Positions 63,228 through 64,000 of a DNA stretch of 64,000 bases are shown piece after piece; the first letter of the stretch is position 1; the number at the start of each line of letters is the position of its first letter. This DNA is from Brasilonema sp. CT11 (GTDB lineage Bacteria > Cyanobacteriota > Cyanobacteriia > Cyanobacteriales > Nostocaceae): positions 1 to 64,000 of the forward strand of contig NZ_JABXYX010000007.1 of the NCBI RefSeq assembly GCF_017982655.1. The letters run 5' to 3'. The notes beneath the pieces were generated by a model, which saw only the letters and a list, made by a program, of their open reading frames with translations, had not been told where the DNA came from and made no database searches. The position numbers and the translations under genes were made by a program.

Positions 63228-63734
63228 TTATTTCAAAGTGAGTTTTTCATTTTCACCGACACTGGGTTTCTCACCTGTGGCGATCGCCTTAACCAGTCCA
63301 ATTGTGTGCGCGACAAAACTTGAAGGAGCATCCCAATACTCAGCCTTTTCTACACTAACTTTGAGCAAAGCAATATCAGGTTCATCTAGTTCCTTGGGAA
63401 ACCAAGCTTTTAGTTGTGGTTTCCACAGCTGCTGTAGTTTGTTGCGATCGCGTACCAATTGAGCTGAACCCGACACTGAAACGTAACTCTGCTTTTGTGG
63501 ATCAGAAAAACTGACGTTGACTCGCTCTTGCTGCTCAATTTCTGTTACCTTATGAGAACTGGCGTAGGTAAAGAACCAAAGATCGCCATCAGGTTCGATT
63601 TCTGAGTTAATTGACATCGGACGACTGCGCAAAGTCCCGTCTTCATCTACTGTAGTCAGCATTCCAATGTCAATATCTTTAATCAGTTCACGTAGCTTCT
63701 TAATTTGTTCGTTACGGTTTTCGGAATCTGTCAT
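63228..63734 (-). CDS. Pyridoxamine 5'-phosphate oxidase-fold protein (general stress protein 26-like)
   Basis: This 168-aa split-barrel flavoprotein has IDIGMLTTVDEDGTLRSRPM, FFTYASSHKVTEIEQQERVN, SFSDPQKQSYVSVSGSAQLV and LLKVSVEKAEYWDAPS. Members bind FMN or F420 and are induced by stress; the substrate is unknown. Its neighbour is a peroxiredoxin, consistent with an oxidative-stress setting. Confidence 0.88.
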   Translation of the reverse strand: MTDSENRNEQIKKLRELIKDIDIGMLTTVDEDGTLRSRPMSINSEIEPDGDLWFFTYASSHKVTEIEQQERVNVSFSDPQKQSYVSVSGSAQLVRDRNKLQQLWKPQLKAWFPKELDEPDIALLKVSVEKAEYWDAPSSFVAHTIGLVKAIATGEKPSVGENEKLTLK

Positions 63735-64000
63735 TTTTCCTACTCTTGTCTGTACTATCTAGTTTGAATATGAGCACTTTACTGCAAGTCTTTTCTTCGC
63801 ACACTAAAGCTCTCTTATAGTGTTAGCGCTTGCATACAACAGTGACTTGAGTCCAAAGGTGGAGTTTAGCCACCAGAAGAGGTACGTAAATGGAGGTAAA
63901 TGAACAAAAAAAGCTATTCTTGATACTTCATAAACACAACAGGAACTTTTATCAACCTCTTTGCTAATTGAGACAATCCAAACTTGCGTTTGAGAGATCG

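Overview
The window is chromosomal DNA of a filamentous, probably heterocyst-forming cyanobacterium (Nostocales; Scytonema, Brasilonema or Tolypothrix-like by general feel, not proven). The evidence is psaD (photosystem I subunit II), DUF2605/DUF2973, DUF928, DICT, Uma2 and AMIN-TonB families that are typical of cyanobacteria, many HIP1 octamers (GCGATCGC), and many heptamer tandem repeats (STRR) and palindromic repeats between genes.

Layout. 1-7.9 kb: a minus-strand secretion locus, with a DUF928 protein followed by two tandem, paralogous two-partner-secretion (filamentous-haemagglutinin-type) exoproteins; the second runs off the left edge. 8.2-19.4 kb: a HIT hydrolase and comM (YifB), which look like former divergent neighbours. 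They are now separated by about 9 kb flanked by a ~160-bp direct repeat that carries both gene starts. The insert holds a 14-repeat WD40 NB-ARC (STAND) protein, a minus-strand operon (haem-oxygenase-like diiron protein, 60-aa peptide, phytanoyl-CoA dioxygenase-like enzyme), two small ribbon-helix-helix-like genes, a broken copy of the diiron gene and many repeats. 19.6-25.4 kb: an orphan TAXI solute-binding protein, an SDR oxidoreductase, a double-glycine-leader protein, a small membrane protein, an Uma2 relic, and a three-gene operon with a retropepsin-like protease.

25.8-33 kb: a 1286-aa CHAT/NB-ARC/TPR protein with near-identical 120-bp TPR repeats, a WD40 relic, a RAYT/IS200-type transposase beside a cluster of perfect palindromes, a 22-bp tandem array and a PP2C phosphatase. 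33.3-38.7 kb: housekeeping genes (mltA, nfeD plus slipin, a Fur/Zur regulator, purS, purQ) and an Uma2 gene. 38.8-42.1 kb: a reverse transcriptase with an alpha-helical repeat region and a C-terminal HEPN-type RNxxxH motif (AbiA-like architecture, candidate phage defence), followed by another Uma2 gene. 42.4-50 kb: psaD, a DICT-GAF histidine kinase, a glycogen-debranching-type glycosidase, DUF2973 and DUF2605. 50.5-57.8 kb: a ThrRS without a TGS domain, a ParE-type toxin-antitoxin pair, a flotillin-like protein and a Ser/Thr kinase fused to WD40 repeats. 58.2-63.7 kb: an AraC regulator, an AMIN/TonB siderophore receptor, a PrxQ-type peroxiredoxin and a PPOX-fold flavoprotein.

The strongest leads are the RT-HEPN gene, the diiron oxidase/peptide/dioxygenase operon inside the duplicated-edge island, the two STAND proteins (WD40 and CHAT-TPR), and the in-frame capture of intergenic repeat elements by both STAND genes. 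All assignments were made by reading the sequence; no database search was run.
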